Below, piece by piece: positions 37,403 through 45,380 of a DNA stretch of 64,000 nucleotides. The notes beneath the pieces were generated by a model, which was not told the DNA's origin, ran no database searches, and saw only the letters and a list, made by a program, of their open reading frames with translations. Both the position numbers and the translations under genes were made by a program. The first letter of the stretch is position 1. Each line of letters opens with the position of its first letter. The stretch covers positions 682,001 to 746,000 of the forward strand of contig NZ_JALJZX010000001.1 of NCBI RefSeq assembly GCF_024171485.1. The letters run 5' to 3'. The stretch is from Chryseobacterium sp. HSC-36S06 (GTDB lineage: Bacteria; Bacteroidota; Bacteroidia; Flavobacteriales; Weeksellaceae).

Positions 37403-37438
37403 AAAAATCCGTTCAATTAATTTTGAGCGGATTTTTTG
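37403..37438 (+). terminator. Terminator of sucC
   Basis: The 11-bp stem AATCCGTTCAA / TTGAGCGGATT (37406-37416 and 37423-37433, one G-U pair) is followed by a T-run. Its stem resembles the groEL terminator (TCCGTTCA...GCGGA). Confidence 0.85.
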
Positions 37439-37448
37439 TTTTTTTAGG

Positions 37449-37528
37449 AGCCGGGAACCTGCTTTCCACTGTATCTTTTTCTCCTCGTTCCTCGTCAAAA
37501 AAGGATGCCGTTTCAATCAGGGCTAGGG
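37449..37528. repeat. Dispersed terminator-associated repeat, full-length diverged copy
   Basis: The ~80-bp element begins AGCCGGGAACCTGCTTTCC and ends AATCAGGGCTAGGG. An imperfect inner pairing ATCTTTTT / AAAAAAGGAT encloses a CTCCTCGTTCCTCGTC loop. It starts right after the sucC terminator T-run and lies before the convergent yoeB stop codon. It shares its ends with the copy at 50544-50618 and its start with 13982-14017. Confidence 0.75.
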
Positions 37529-37545
37529 TTTTGCGTTGAAAAATT

Positions 37546-37803
37546 TCAGTCATAATGAAACCTACATTTTGCGATTAGAATTTCATCTTCCCCATATTTA
37601 TAAATTAAGCGATGTTCATCATCAATCCTGAGTGACCAAAATCCTGAATATTTATGCTTCAGTGGTTCTGGTTTGCCAATTCCTTCAAATGGACTTCTCG
37701 CAATATCTTTTAATAAATCATTGATGCGTTTAAGTTTCTTTTTATCTGTTTTTTGCCAATAGAGGTAATCTTCCCATGATTCATCAACAAAGGTATAGTT
37801 CAT
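37546..37803 (-). CDS. yoeB: Toxin YoeB (Txe/YoeB family mRNA interferase)
   Basis: YoeB toxins cut mRNA on the ribosome. The 85-residue protein has the family start FVDESWEDYLYWQ, the helix KLKRINDLLKDI, the core PLKHKYSGFWSLRIDDEHRLIY with conserved Glu and Arg residues, and the C-terminal CRFHYD matching the catalytic His-Tyr end of YoeB. It follows its antitoxin after one base. The order antitoxin-toxin on the minus strand is standard. Confidence 0.94.
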   Translation of the reverse strand: MNYTFVDESWEDYLYWQKTDKKKLKRINDLLKDIARSPFEGIGKPEPLKHKYSGFWSLRIDDEHRLIYKYGEDEILIAKCRFHYD

Positions 37804-37804
37804 A

Positions 37805-38059
37805 TCATTCCTCTATTAAACTCTTAGAAAATGATTTTCCATTTTTCAGTTTTTCGATAGCCGAATCTAACCGCTGTTCGTTGGTTCTCGAAGACAATTC
37901 GTAATTGGTAGCCATCAGGGAATTATATTCTTCCAGAGACATTACAACAATTCCTGAGTCTTTCCCACGATTAATAATCAGGGTTTCAAAATTTTTCGCC
38001 ACTTTGTCCAGATATGATTTTATGTCTTTCCTGAAATCTGAAACACTCGTAATAAGCAT
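37805..38059 (-). CDS. yefM: Antitoxin YefM (Phd/YefM family)
   Basis: This 84-residue antitoxin binds YoeB and represses the operon. Its start LITSVSDFRKDIKSYLDKV and the NRGKDSGIVVMSLEEYNSLMAT segment form the DNA-binding Phd/YefM domain, and the C terminus is the disordered toxin-binding tail. An in-frame start 42 bases upstream lies within or before the promoter/operator and would add 14 unusual residues, so ATG at 38059 is used. Auto-regulation is inferred from the repeats directly upstream. Confidence 0.94.
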   Translation of the reverse strand: MLITSVSDFRKDIKSYLDKVAKNFETLIINRGKDSGIVVMSLEEYNSLMATNYELSSRTNEQRLDSAIEKLKNGKSFSKSLIEE

Positions 38060-38073
38060 AATTTGTATTTTAT

Positions 38074-38098
38074 TTTGTACAAATATACGTACAAATAT
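38074..38098 (-). promoter_or_regulatory. Promoter/operator of yefM-yoeB
   Basis: TATATTTG (minus strand, 38087-38080) is the -7 box. The same stretch holds the perfect palindrome TTTGTACAAA (38074-38083) and two direct copies of GTACAAATAT (38077-38086 and 38089-38098), 12 bases apart. This is a likely binding site for the YefM-YoeB complex. The operator role is inferred. Confidence 0.6.
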
Positions 38099-38137
38099 CA
38101 AAATGAAACTATTTTTGTTGCGAATTCCCTTCTGTTT

Positions 38138-39001
38138 TTATTCAGCAGCAGTCCCGCTGTCAATCTGCGTCTGTGTTGCCAGCTGAATTCCGTTGTCATC
38201 AAGTTTTTTCTTGATTCTTAAAAGCGCCTCGCTGCGAATATGTGCGATCTTTTCTCCGGTTTTCATCTGAAATCTTGCTTCCAGATAGAAGATTCCGAGA
38301 CTTTGTTTCAGGAAAATTACTTCTGCAGAATCTTTATTATCGGCAAAATCAAAAGTGTGGATTTCATCCAGAATCACTTTTTTAGCTTTATCTAAGTCCT
38401 CATTATTGGGGATTTCTAAATCGATGAAAATTTTTCTTTGCGATGACGCTGAATAATTGATAAACGGCGCACTGAAAATTAGCTGATTCGGGATATAAAC
38501 TTTCTTGCCTTCATCAGTGATAACTTTAGTCGTAAGAAATCCTATCGTTTCAACGGTGCCTGAAATTCCTTTAATCGAAACATAATCGCCTACAGCAAAT
38601 GCTTTATCAAAACTGATCAGCATCCCGGAAAACATTGATGAAACCAAATCCTTCAGCGCAACACCGGCAATAACACCGGCAACACCTAAACTTCCCAGGA
38701 ACTTCATCACAAATCCGCCCAATCCCATAATTTCAAAAGCGATAAAAGCGCCCATTAAAATAATCAGGAATTTAAAAACCCCGATTAGCGTAACAATGGA
38801 GTTGCTTTTGCTGTTCGGAAACAGCCGGTGGAAAATCTTTACTGAAACTTTACTCAGATAAGAACTCATCATCAGAATCAGAACAAAGACGATAATTCCG
38901 ACGGCGATATTAGGAGTGGTTTCTGCGAATTTGGTATACCACCGTTCCAGAACGCGGTAAACGATATCTATGTATTTAATTTTAGTTACATCTACTTCCA
39001 T
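38138..39001 (-). CDS. Small-conductance mechanosensitive channel (MscS family)
   Basis: This 287-residue membrane protein releases solutes on osmotic downshock. It has three hydrophobic segments in the first 120 residues, with the pore helix as LGVAGVIAGVALKDLVSSMFSG. The cytoplasmic beta domain carries FAVGDYVSIKGISGTVETIGFLTTKV, followed by a C-terminal alpha/beta domain. A -7 box with a good -33 element lies so close to the ATG that the transcript may be leaderless. It is divergent from rnpB. Confidence 0.92.
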   Translation of the reverse strand: MEVDVTKIKYIDIVYRVLERWYTKFAETTPNIAVGIIVFVLILMMSSYLSKVSVKIFHRLFPNSKSNSIVTLIGVFKFLIILMGAFIAFEIMGLGGFVMKFLGSLGVAGVIAGVALKDLVSSMFSGMLISFDKAFAVGDYVSIKGISGTVETIGFLTTKVITDEGKKVYIPNQLIFSAPFINYSASSQRKIFIDLEIPNNEDLDKAKKVILDEIHTFDFADNKDSAEVIFLKQSLGIFYLEARFQMKTGEKIAHIRSEALLRIKKKLDDNGIQLATQTQIDSGTAAE

Positions 39002-39005
39002 ATTT

Positions 39006-39037
39006 CAAATATATCCTTTTTAAAACGTTTTGGCCAA
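39006..39037 (-). promoter_or_regulatory. Promoter of the MscS gene, abutting the start codon
   Basis: TTG (39037-39035), a 21-base spacer and TATATTTG (39013-39006) fit the consensus. The box ends four bases before the ATG at 39001, predicting a leaderless mRNA. Confidence 0.55.
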
Positions 39038-39085
39038 ACAAATTTCAGTCCAGATAATTGTTAACCGCAAAACTTGAAAATTCAG

Positions 39086-39093
39086 TATCTTTG
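39086..39093 (+). promoter_or_regulatory. -7 box of rnpB
   Basis: TATCTTTG matches TAnnTTTG and ends seven bases before the inferred 5' end of RNase P RNA, the expected spacing. Confidence 0.6.
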
Positions 39094-39100
39094 TCGCCCA

Positions 39101-39423
39101 CAAGAAGAACGGCCTGTTGATTCCGGGAAACCGGGGTAGGAAAGTCCGGACACCACAGAGCAGCAAAGCGGGTAACACCCGTCGGTCGCAAGATCAGGAC
39201 CAGTGCAACAGAAAGTATGTATATTAATTTATAGTGAAACCAGGTAAACTCTTTGCGGTGCAATGTTAAGTATATCGGATTTCCCGGTTCGCCGGGATAG
39301 GAGTTGCTCGTTCCAAAAACCGAGGGGTAAACAGCTAAAGCCCTGCAGCAATGTATGGCGCAGATAAATAACAGGCATTTTCGCTTCGGCGAATCTACAG
39401 AATCCGGCTTACAGTTTTTCTTG
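39101..39423 (+). ncRNA. rnpB: RNase P RNA (M1 RNA)
   Basis: This is the catalytic RNA that trims the 5' leader of tRNA precursors. Conserved elements read in order. The first is GGAAAGTCCGGACACCACAG near 39140. GGTAACACCCG follows near 39171. A late region runs through CCGAGGGGTAAACAGC. The final GAATCCGGCTTACAG is near 39400. The two ends pair to form P1: CAAGAAGAAC and GATTC at the 5' end match GAATC and GTTTTTCTTG at the 3' end. This sets the boundaries at about 39101 and 39423. Length near 323 fits type A. A hairpin terminator follows. Confidence 0.95.
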
Positions 39424-39442
39424 TGGTTTTTTAATAAAAAAG

Positions 39443-39475
39443 AAAAAGCAGAAATTCAGGTTTCTGCTTTTTTAT
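39443..39475. terminator. Bidirectional terminator between rnpB and ppk2
   Basis: The 12-bp stem AAAAAGCAGAAA / TTTCTGCTTTTT (39443-39454 and 39461-39472) has A- and T-runs on the two sides. It serves convergent rnpB and the polyphosphate kinase gene. Confidence 0.88.
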
Positions 39476-39476
39476 T

Positions 39477-40346
39477 TTATTCGCTTTCCAATTGTTTTCT
39501 CGCTCCATCCAACGCTTTTTCATCTTCCGCTGAAAGTTTCGGGAATTTCAGATCCATGCCTTCTAAAGCATCGATAATAATCTGAATGGCCGCAACTCTG
39601 GCAAACCATTTATCATCACCCGGAATGACAAACCACGGCGCATGATCTTTCGAAGTTTCGTTGATGGCTCGTTCGTAAGCCTTCAGGTATTCGTCCCAAA
39701 GTGCACGCTCAGGTAAATCTTCCATGGAGAATTTCCAGTTTTTTTCCTGCTCATCGATGCGGTCCAGGAATCTTTTTTTCTGTTCGTCTTTAGAAATGTG
39801 GAGAAAGATTTTGATAACGGTGGTGCCGTTTTCAGAAAGGTGTTTTTCGAAATTCCTGATGCTTTCGTAGCGTTCTTCCCAGAATTTTTCATCGAAATCG
39901 GAAACCGAATCCCAAACCTTCTCATTCAGGTTATATTCTGGATGAACTTTGCAGACCAGTACACTTTCATAATGGCTTCTGTTGAAAATCCCGATTTTAC
40001 CTTTCGCAGGAAGCGCAATGGCGTGGCGCCACAAAAAATCATGAGAATATTCTCTGTGGCTTGGCGATTTAAAACTGTGAACTTCGCAGCCCTGCGGATT
40101 TACGCCGCCGAAAACATGCTCAATCAAAGAATCTTTTCCAGCTGCATCCATGGCCTGAAGCACTACAAGTAAAGATTTGCCGGAGTCCGCATACAGGCGT
40201 TCCTGTAACTCGCGGAGTTTTGCTTTTTCATTCAGAAGCATTTGCTGGCCGTCTTCTTTTTCAAGCTTACTTTTATATTCTGTTTTCACATCGTTGATCG
40301 AAAATTTACCTTTAACAATAAAATTGTCGCTGAAATCCAAATCCAT
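39477..40346 (-). CDS. ppk2: Polyphosphate kinase 2 (PPK2) family protein
   Basis: PPK2 enzymes phosphorylate nucleotides with polyphosphate. The 289-residue protein has the P-loop variant LQAMDAAGKDS near residue 58, the lid/Walker B region GIFNRSHYESVLVCKVHPE with Asn-Arg-Ser-His, and the C-terminal APWFVIPGDDKWFARVAAIQII. It is a single-domain PPK2. Whether it prefers AMP, ADP or other nucleotides is not decided. The frame is open upstream to 40379, but ATG at 40346 is chosen because the extension reads through the terminator of the gene before it. Confidence 0.92.
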   Translation of the reverse strand: MDLDFSDNFIVKGKFSINDVKTEYKSKLEKEDGQQMLLNEKAKLRELQERLYADSGKSLLVVLQAMDAAGKDSLIEHVFGGVNPQGCEVHSFKSPSHREYSHDFLWRHAIALPAKGKIGIFNRSHYESVLVCKVHPEYNLNEKVWDSVSDFDEKFWEERYESIRNFEKHLSENGTTVIKIFLHISKDEQKKRFLDRIDEQEKNWKFSMEDLPERALWDEYLKAYERAINETSKDHAPWFVIPGDDKWFARVAAIQIIIDALEGMDLKFPKLSAEDEKALDGARKQLESE

Positions 40347-40368
40347 AATCCTTATTTTCCTTAAAAAT

Positions 40369-40400
40369 AAAAAAATCACTTCAGTTAAGAAGTGATTTTA
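40369..40400 (-). terminator. Terminator of the DUF1573 gene
   Basis: The 10-bp stem AAATCACTTC / GAAGTGATTT (40373-40382 and 40389-40398) is followed on the minus strand by seven T. Confidence 0.85.
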
Positions 40401-40422
40401 TGATTTAATTTGTTGAATATTA

Positions 40423-40914
40423 TTAATTCGCTGCTTTTTTAGCATTTTTTCTTGCGGTTGCCGCAGGTGCAACTGTTGCTTTTGCAGATAACTCAGCAGG
40501 TGCAGCAACAGCCTGTACTTCTCTTTTCGCAGCAGCTTCAGGAGCTACATTACCGTCAACTGTTCCTTTAATGGTAATTACTGATCTGCTGTTATCGGGA
40601 TCATTAGAATATACTTCTATAATTTTGGTGAAAGGTCCTACGATTTTTGTGTCGTAACCTACCTTAATCTGTGCGGTTTTTCCCGGCATGATTGGTTCCT
40701 TTGGCACTTCTGGAGTTGTACACCCACAAGATGCCTGTACTCTGGAAATAATAAGTGGTTTATCTCCTGTATTCTTTACTGTGAAAAATCTGTGACCATC
40801 AGCACCGTTCTTTACAGTACCGTAATCATAAGTAGTTTTATCAAAAGAAATTGACTGTGCTGAAGCCATTGCGAATGATGCGGTTAAAAACAAACCTGCA
40901 AATAGTTTTTTCAT
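40423..40914 (-). CDS. DUF1573 exported protein
   Basis: This 163-residue protein has a signal peptide (ending SAQ near residue 20) and a single DUF1573 domain, an immunoglobulin-like fold of about 90 residues. The typical VKNTGDKPLIISRVQASCGCTTPE contains the conserved CGC. An alanine-rich basic tail follows from about 130. Function is unknown. The family is very common in Bacteroidota and is periplasmic or surface-exposed. A TAACTTTG box lies 43 bases upstream. Confidence 0.92.
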   Translation of the reverse strand: MKKLFAGLFLTASFAMASAQSISFDKTTYDYGTVKNGADGHRFFTVKNTGDKPLIISRVQASCGCTTPEVPKEPIMPGKTAQIKVGYDTKIVGPFTKIIEVYSNDPDNSRSVITIKGTVDGNVAPEAAAKREVQAVAAPAELSAKATVAPAATARKNAKKAAN

Positions 40915-40956
40915 ATTTTTAATTGTTATTTTGATTTATTGATAAAAATGGAAGGA

Positions 40957-40964
40957 CAAAGTTA
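40957..40964 (-). promoter_or_regulatory. -7 box of the DUF1573 gene
   Basis: TAACTTTG on the minus strand matches TAnnTTTG. No TTG lies at the -33 distance. Confidence 0.45.
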
Positions 40965-41003
40965 AAAATTATTTCAATACATGAATAATTTTTTTTATTT
41001 GCC

Positions 41004-41011
41004 TATTTTTG
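41004..41011 (+). promoter_or_regulatory. -7 box of valS
   Basis: TATTTTTG matches TAnnTTTG 26 bases before the valS ATG at 41038, and lies after an in-frame ATG at 40981, which it therefore rules out. Confidence 0.5.
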
Positions 41012-41037
41012 CATTTATTAAGATAAAGAAAGATCCT

Positions 41038-43656
41038 ATGCAGATTTCAGACAAATATAGCCCTCAGGAAACCGAGAACAAATGGTACAGTTACTGGCTC
41101 GAAAATAATTATTTCCATTCAGAGCCGAATGAGAAGCCTCCTTATACGATTGTAATTCCGCCGCCCAATGTAACCGGAATCCTTCATATGGGTCACATGC
41201 TTAACAATACCATTCAGGATGTTTTGGTAAGACGCGCCAGAATGCAGGGTTTCAACGCATGTTGGGTTCCGGGAACAGATCATGCATCCATCGCTACAGA
41301 AGCGAAAGTGGTAGCAAAACTGAAATCTGAAGGAATCAATAAATCGGATATCACAAGAGAAGAATTCCTGAAACACGCCTGGGACTGGACCGACAAATAT
41401 GGCGGAACCATACTCGAACAGCTTAAAAAGCTTGGTTGCTCCTGCGACTGGGAAAGAACCCGTTTTACTATGGAACCGAAGCTTTCTCAGCAGGTAATCA
41501 AATCTTTCGTTGATCTGTACAACAAAGGTTTAATTTACAGAGGCTACCGTATGGTCAACTGGGATCCGGAGGCGAAAACCAATATTTCCGATGAAGAGGT
41601 AATTTTTAAGGAACAGAATGGTAAACTTTATTATTTAAAATATAAAATTGAGGGAACTGAAGATTTTCTTTCAGTGGCAACCACGCGTCCGGAAACAATT
41701 TTCGGGGACACCGCAGTCTGCATCAATCCTAATGATGAAAGATATACGCACTTAAAAGGTAAAAATGTAGTAGTTCCGATTGCAAACCGTGTAATACCGA
41801 TTATTGAAGATGATTATGTCGATATCGAATTCGGAACAGGAGCTTTGAAAATTACGCCGGCTCACGATACGAACGATTACGAAATCGGTCAGCGTCATGG
41901 TTTGGCAATGATCGATTCATTGGATGATGATGCCAATTTAAACAGCCACGGACTGCATTACGCAGGAAAAAACCGTTTCGAAGTTAGAAAAGCCATCGCG
42001 AAAGAACTTGAAGAAAAAGGACTTTTGCTGAAAGCTGAAGATTATGTAAACAAAGTAGGAACTTCCGAGAGAACAGGAGCCGTGATTGAACCTAAAGTTT
42101 CCGTTCAGTGGTTCCTTAAAATGTCGGAAATTGCAAAACCTGCCTTAGATGTGGTGATGAATGATGAGGTGAAATTTCACCCTGAAAAATTCAAAAACAC
42201 CTACAAACACTGGATGGAAAACATCCGCGACTGGAATATTTCACGTCAGTTATGGTGGGGACAGCAGATTCCGGCCTATTTCTATGGTGAAGGAGAAAAC
42301 GATTTCGTGGTTGCCGAAACCATTGAAGAAGCTCTGGAGTTAGCTAAACAGAAATCTCAAATCTCAGATCTAAAAATCTCAGATCTAACACAGGACGAAG
42401 ATGCCCTCGATACATGGTTCTCTTCCTGGCTGTGGCCAATTTCCGTTTTTGATGGAATGCTCGATACCGAAAATAAAGAAATCGATTATTATTATCCGAC
42501 TTCTGACCTTGTAACCGGTCCCGATATTATTTTCTTCTGGGTGGCACGGATGATTATGGCAGGTTTGGAATACAGAAACGAAGTTCCCTTCAAAAATGTG
42601 TATTTCACAGGAATCGTACGGGATAAGCAAAGACGCAAAATGTCGAAATCGCTTGGTAACTCTCCGGATCCTATTGAACTGATTGAAAAATATGGTGCTG
42701 ATGGAGTTCGTGTAGGGATTCTATTGAGTTCGGCTGCCGGAAACGATTTGCTTTTCGATGAAGAGTTAATGCTTCAGGGCCGTAATTTTGCAACCAAAAT
42801 CTGGAATGCCTATAAACTCACCCAAGGCTGGTCTCAGGATGAAACTATTACAGCAAATGATTCCGACAGACAGGCAATCGAATGGTTCGGAAATCAAATG
42901 GATAAAACTATTGCCGAAATTGCTGACCAGTTCGAAAAATTCAGAATTTCAGATGCTCTGCATCTTGTTTACAAACTGGTTTGGGACGATTTCTGTGCCT
43001 GGTACCTGGAAGCGGTGAAACCTGCATTCGGTCAACCAATTTCAAAAGAAGTTTATGATCAGACGATCGCTTATTTCGAGGAATTAATGAAACTGCTCCA
43101 TCCATTCATGCCGTTCTTATCTGAGGAATTATGGCAGAATATCGCTGAACGTTCACCGGAAAATGCTTTGGTAATTACACAGCAGAGAAAATCCCAGACT
43201 TTCAGTGAGGAACTCATCAAAAACTTTGAAGCATCAAAAGAAATGGTTTCCGGCGTAAGAAACTACCGCCAGAGCAAAGGCATTTCGCCAAGAGAAGCGG
43301 TTGAAATTTTCACCAATGCAGAATCTTTCAGCAATGAAAATCTCGTGAAAAAATTAGCGAATATTTCTGACATTAATTTTGCACGAAAGACCGATAAACC
43401 TAGTTTTACTTTTCTGGTTGGCGGAACAGAAATTTCTATTCCGTTAAGCGAAAACCTTGATCTTGCTGAAGAAAAAATCAAAACAGAAGAAGAATTGAAA
43501 TATCTTAAAGGGTTCCTGATTTCGGTTGAGAAAAAACTTTCCAATGAAAAATTTGTCGCTAACGCAAAACCGGAGATTGTAGATGCTGAGCGTAAAAAGC
43601 AAAAAGACGCGCAGGATAAAATTGCCTTACTTGAGGAAAAACTCAAAACCCTCTAA
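41038..43656 (+). CDS. valS: Valyl-tRNA synthetase
   Basis: ValRS charges tRNA-Val. The 872-residue class I enzyme has the HIGH-type motif PPPNVTGILHMGHML near 40 and a large editing domain (about 190-350). The DTWFSSWLWP segment follows, then the KMSKSLGNSPDP signature near 540, an anticodon-binding domain and a C-terminal coiled-coil arm. A perfect 15-bp tandem duplication at 42359-42388 repeats five residues (QISDL, KISDL) just before the DTWFSSW segment. ATG at 41038 is preferred over 40981 because of the -7 box between them. Confidence 0.97.
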   Translation: MQISDKYSPQETENKWYSYWLENNYFHSEPNEKPPYTIVIPPPNVTGILHMGHMLNNTIQDVLVRRARMQGFNACWVPGTDHASIATEAKVVAKLKSEGINKSDITREEFLKHAWDWTDKYGGTILEQLKKLGCSCDWERTRFTMEPKLSQQVIKSFVDLYNKGLIYRGYRMVNWDPEAKTNISDEEVIFKEQNGKLYYLKYKIEGTEDFLSVATTRPETIFGDTAVCINPNDERYTHLKGKNVVVPIANRVIPIIEDDYVDIEFGTGALKITPAHDTNDYEIGQRHGLAMIDSLDDDANLNSHGLHYAGKNRFEVRKAIAKELEEKGLLLKAEDYVNKVGTSERTGAVIEPKVSVQWFLKMSEIAKPALDVVMNDEVKFHPEKFKNTYKHWMENIRDWNISRQLWWGQQIPAYFYGEGENDFVVAETIEEALELAKQKSQISDLKISDLTQDEDALDTWFSSWLWPISVFDGMLDTENKEIDYYYPTSDLVTGPDIIFFWVARMIMAGLEYRNEVPFKNVYFTGIVRDKQRRKMSKSLGNSPDPIELIEKYGADGVRVGILLSSAAGNDLLFDEELMLQGRNFATKIWNAYKLTQGWSQDETITANDSDRQAIEWFGNQMDKTIAEIADQFEKFRISDALHLVYKLVWDDFCAWYLEAVKPAFGQPISKEVYDQTIAYFEELMKLLHPFMPFLSEELWQNIAERSPENALVITQQRKSQTFSEELIKNFEASKEMVSGVRNYRQSKGISPREAVEIFTNAESFSNENLVKKLANISDINFARKTDKPSFTFLVGGTEISIPLSENLDLAEEKIKTEEELKYLKGFLISVEKKLSNEKFVANAKPEIVDAERKKQKDAQDKIALLEEKLKTL
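42359..42388 (+). repeat. 15-bp in-frame tandem duplication inside valS
   Basis: AAATCTCAGATCTAA occurs twice head to tail (42359-42373 and 42374-42388), with a partial third copy just upstream. It adds five codons and keeps the frame. Confidence 0.85.
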
Positions 43657-43670
43657 ACCAACTCACAGCA

Positions 43671-44312
43671 ATGACTCACCTTAAAAATATCGCCAAACTT
43701 TTCAACAAAAATTTTGTCGAAAGCCCTTTGATTGAAACCTTCGATGGAGGAAAAATACATCTTTCCACCGGAAAAATCGTGGCCTGCGACCCATTGATTA
43801 CCAATGATATGGCTGCTTTTAAAATTAATTTCCCGCAAGGTGATTTTCCGGTTTTGGTGCATAAAGAAAGGGAGAGTAACTGTATTGCGTACGTAGAAAT
43901 CGTTTTCAGTGATGCGCAGATTTCTGAATGGAAACTTGCCACAACCGAGGGTCAGGATATCGATGAACTGAAAGGTGAAGAGATTTTCGGATACCCCGTT
44001 GAAAGCGGAATGGGATGTTTTATGGATGTGGAAACTCAGGATTGCCTCAATCATCTTGAAACAAGATTATTTCACCGAAAAGGCGCCGAGTTTATGGGAA
44101 TTTACGAAGAATTTTTCCACGAATATTTTTTTGACGAAAACGGGGCTATCGATCAGTTTGCGTTCCTGAAGCCAGATGATGAAAAATCCGGAAATATCTT
44201 TGCTTTCGAAACAGGTTATGGTGAAGGATTTTATGCAAGCTACATCGGCTTCGGGATTGATGGTGAGCCGGTAAAAATTGTGTCCGAATTTATCGAAATC
44301 GAGGTTAATTAA
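43671..44312 (+). CDS. DUF4241 domain-containing protein
   Basis: This 213-residue soluble protein matches DUF4241, a family of unknown function. Its markers are IVACDPLI near residue 37, FPVLVHKERESNCIAYVEIVF, and the C-terminal FETGYGEGFYASYIGFGIDGEPVKIVSEF. There is no signal peptide or membrane segment. It follows valS after 14 bases and is probably co-transcribed, which says little about its role. Confidence 0.87.
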   Translation: MTHLKNIAKLFNKNFVESPLIETFDGGKIHLSTGKIVACDPLITNDMAAFKINFPQGDFPVLVHKERESNCIAYVEIVFSDAQISEWKLATTEGQDIDELKGEEIFGYPVESGMGCFMDVETQDCLNHLETRLFHRKGAEFMGIYEEFFHEYFFDENGAIDQFAFLKPDDEKSGNIFAFETGYGEGFYASYIGFGIDGEPVKIVSEFIEIEVN

Positions 44313-44347
44313 AAGTTAAATAATTTCTTAATCTGCAATTAAAAGAA

Positions 44348-44355
44348 TAGTTTTG
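44348..44355 (+). promoter_or_regulatory. -7 box of the ribokinase-like gene
   Basis: TAGTTTTG matches TAnnTTTG, with TTA 17 bases upstream (44328-44330). The ATG is 36 bases downstream. Confidence 0.5.
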
Positions 44356-44390
44356 TTTGTCTTCAAAAATTATTAATCCCTACAGAAACT

Positions 44391-45284
44391 ATGAATATCA
44401 CTTCTGAACAACCGAAAATTATTGTTGTTGGCAGTTCTTCCATAGATTTGGTGCTGAATACTGAACATCACCCGAAACCTAATGAAACGGTGATGGCAAT
44501 AAAATCGGAGAGTTTCTTTGGTGGCAAAGGTGCGAATCAGGCCGTAGGAACAGCCAGACTAGGTGCAAGCGTATATTTTATAGGTTGTGTTGGTGTAGAT
44601 CCCTTCGGACAGCAAATTCTCAGGAATCTGGTTGATGAAGGCGTGAATGTAGGTTATGTAGCCGAAACCGAAGAATCTGCCACCGGAACGGCATATGTTA
44701 CCGCTGCGGGTGGAGTAAATTCTATTGTCGTGGTTCCCGCGTCTAATTATTGCCTCAAACCACAACACATTGCCAATGCTGAAAAGTTTTTTGAAACTGC
44801 TAATTTGGTTTTGCTCCAACTTGAAATTCCGATGGATATAGTAGAATTTACAGTGGAGTTAGCAAAGAAAAACAATGTAAAAGTGGGCATTTATGCTTCT
44901 CCGGCGAAAGAACTTTCAGTTCAGGTTTTGGAAAGCGCAAGTTTTATCGTAGCAAAGAGCAATGAATTATCCATTGTTTTCGGGCAGGAAAAACGGGAAG
45001 AGATTCTGAAAAAGTATGCGAACAAACTTTTTGTACGCGATGATTCAAATTCTACCACGTACTTCAACGGTTCCGAAATGAAATATTACAGGAACGATCA
45101 CGATTCTGTACTTCACAAACTGGGCATGGGCGATGCTTTCGTCTCCGGTCTTTCGATTGCACTCTGTCACGGCAATTCTGTGGATGAAGCCGTAAAATTC
45201 GGGAACGATGTTTCGCTGAAAGTAACCAAAAACAGAGGTTCACAACGAGGCCTGCCTTATCTTAAAGACTTCGCGGGACAATAA
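44391..45284 (+). CDS. PfkB family carbohydrate kinase, ribokinase-like
   Basis: This 297-residue sugar kinase has the PfkB N-terminal signature GGKGANQAVGTARLGA near 45 and a ribokinase-like body. The C-terminal catalytic motif reads LGMGDAFVSGL, where most members have GAGD. The catalytic Asp is kept and the second position is Met instead of Ala. Ribokinase phosphorylates D-ribose at O5. The sugar here is not certain, since no ribose transporter or pentose gene is adjacent. Confidence 0.85.
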   Translation: MNITSEQPKIIVVGSSSIDLVLNTEHHPKPNETVMAIKSESFFGGKGANQAVGTARLGASVYFIGCVGVDPFGQQILRNLVDEGVNVGYVAETEESATGTAYVTAAGGVNSIVVVPASNYCLKPQHIANAEKFFETANLVLLQLEIPMDIVEFTVELAKKNNVKVGIYASPAKELSVQVLESASFIVAKSNELSIVFGQEKREEILKKYANKLFVRDDSNSTTYFNGSEMKYYRNDHDSVLHKLGMGDAFVSGLSIALCHGNSVDEAVKFGNDVSLKVTKNRGSQRGLPYLKDFAGQ

Positions 45285-45351
45285 ACAGTTATCTCCTGCA
45301 TAGTGAAATTGGCTGTCAATAACAGGAATTCGTTAATTTTAGAACTTAATT

Positions 45352-45372
45352 TTTCACTTTAAAAAAGTGAAA
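45352..45372. other. Palindrome overlapping the possible upstream start of the hydrolase gene
   Basis: TTTCACTTT / AAAGTGAAA (45352-45360 and 45364-45372) is a perfect 9-bp stem with loop AAA. It ends on the A of the ATG at 45372. It may be an operator, and it disfavours initiation at that first ATG. Confidence 0.5.
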
Positions 45373-45380
45373 TGCTTTCT

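Noticed and set aside
39045..39263. Minus-strand reading frame of 72 codons
   Set aside because: It lies across the RNase P RNA and its promoter, on the opposite strand, and resembles no protein family.
45352..45372. Palindrome before the hydrolase gene as a terminator of the ribokinase-like gene
   Set aside because: It has no following T-run and is next to a start codon, so an operator or chance palindrome is more likely.
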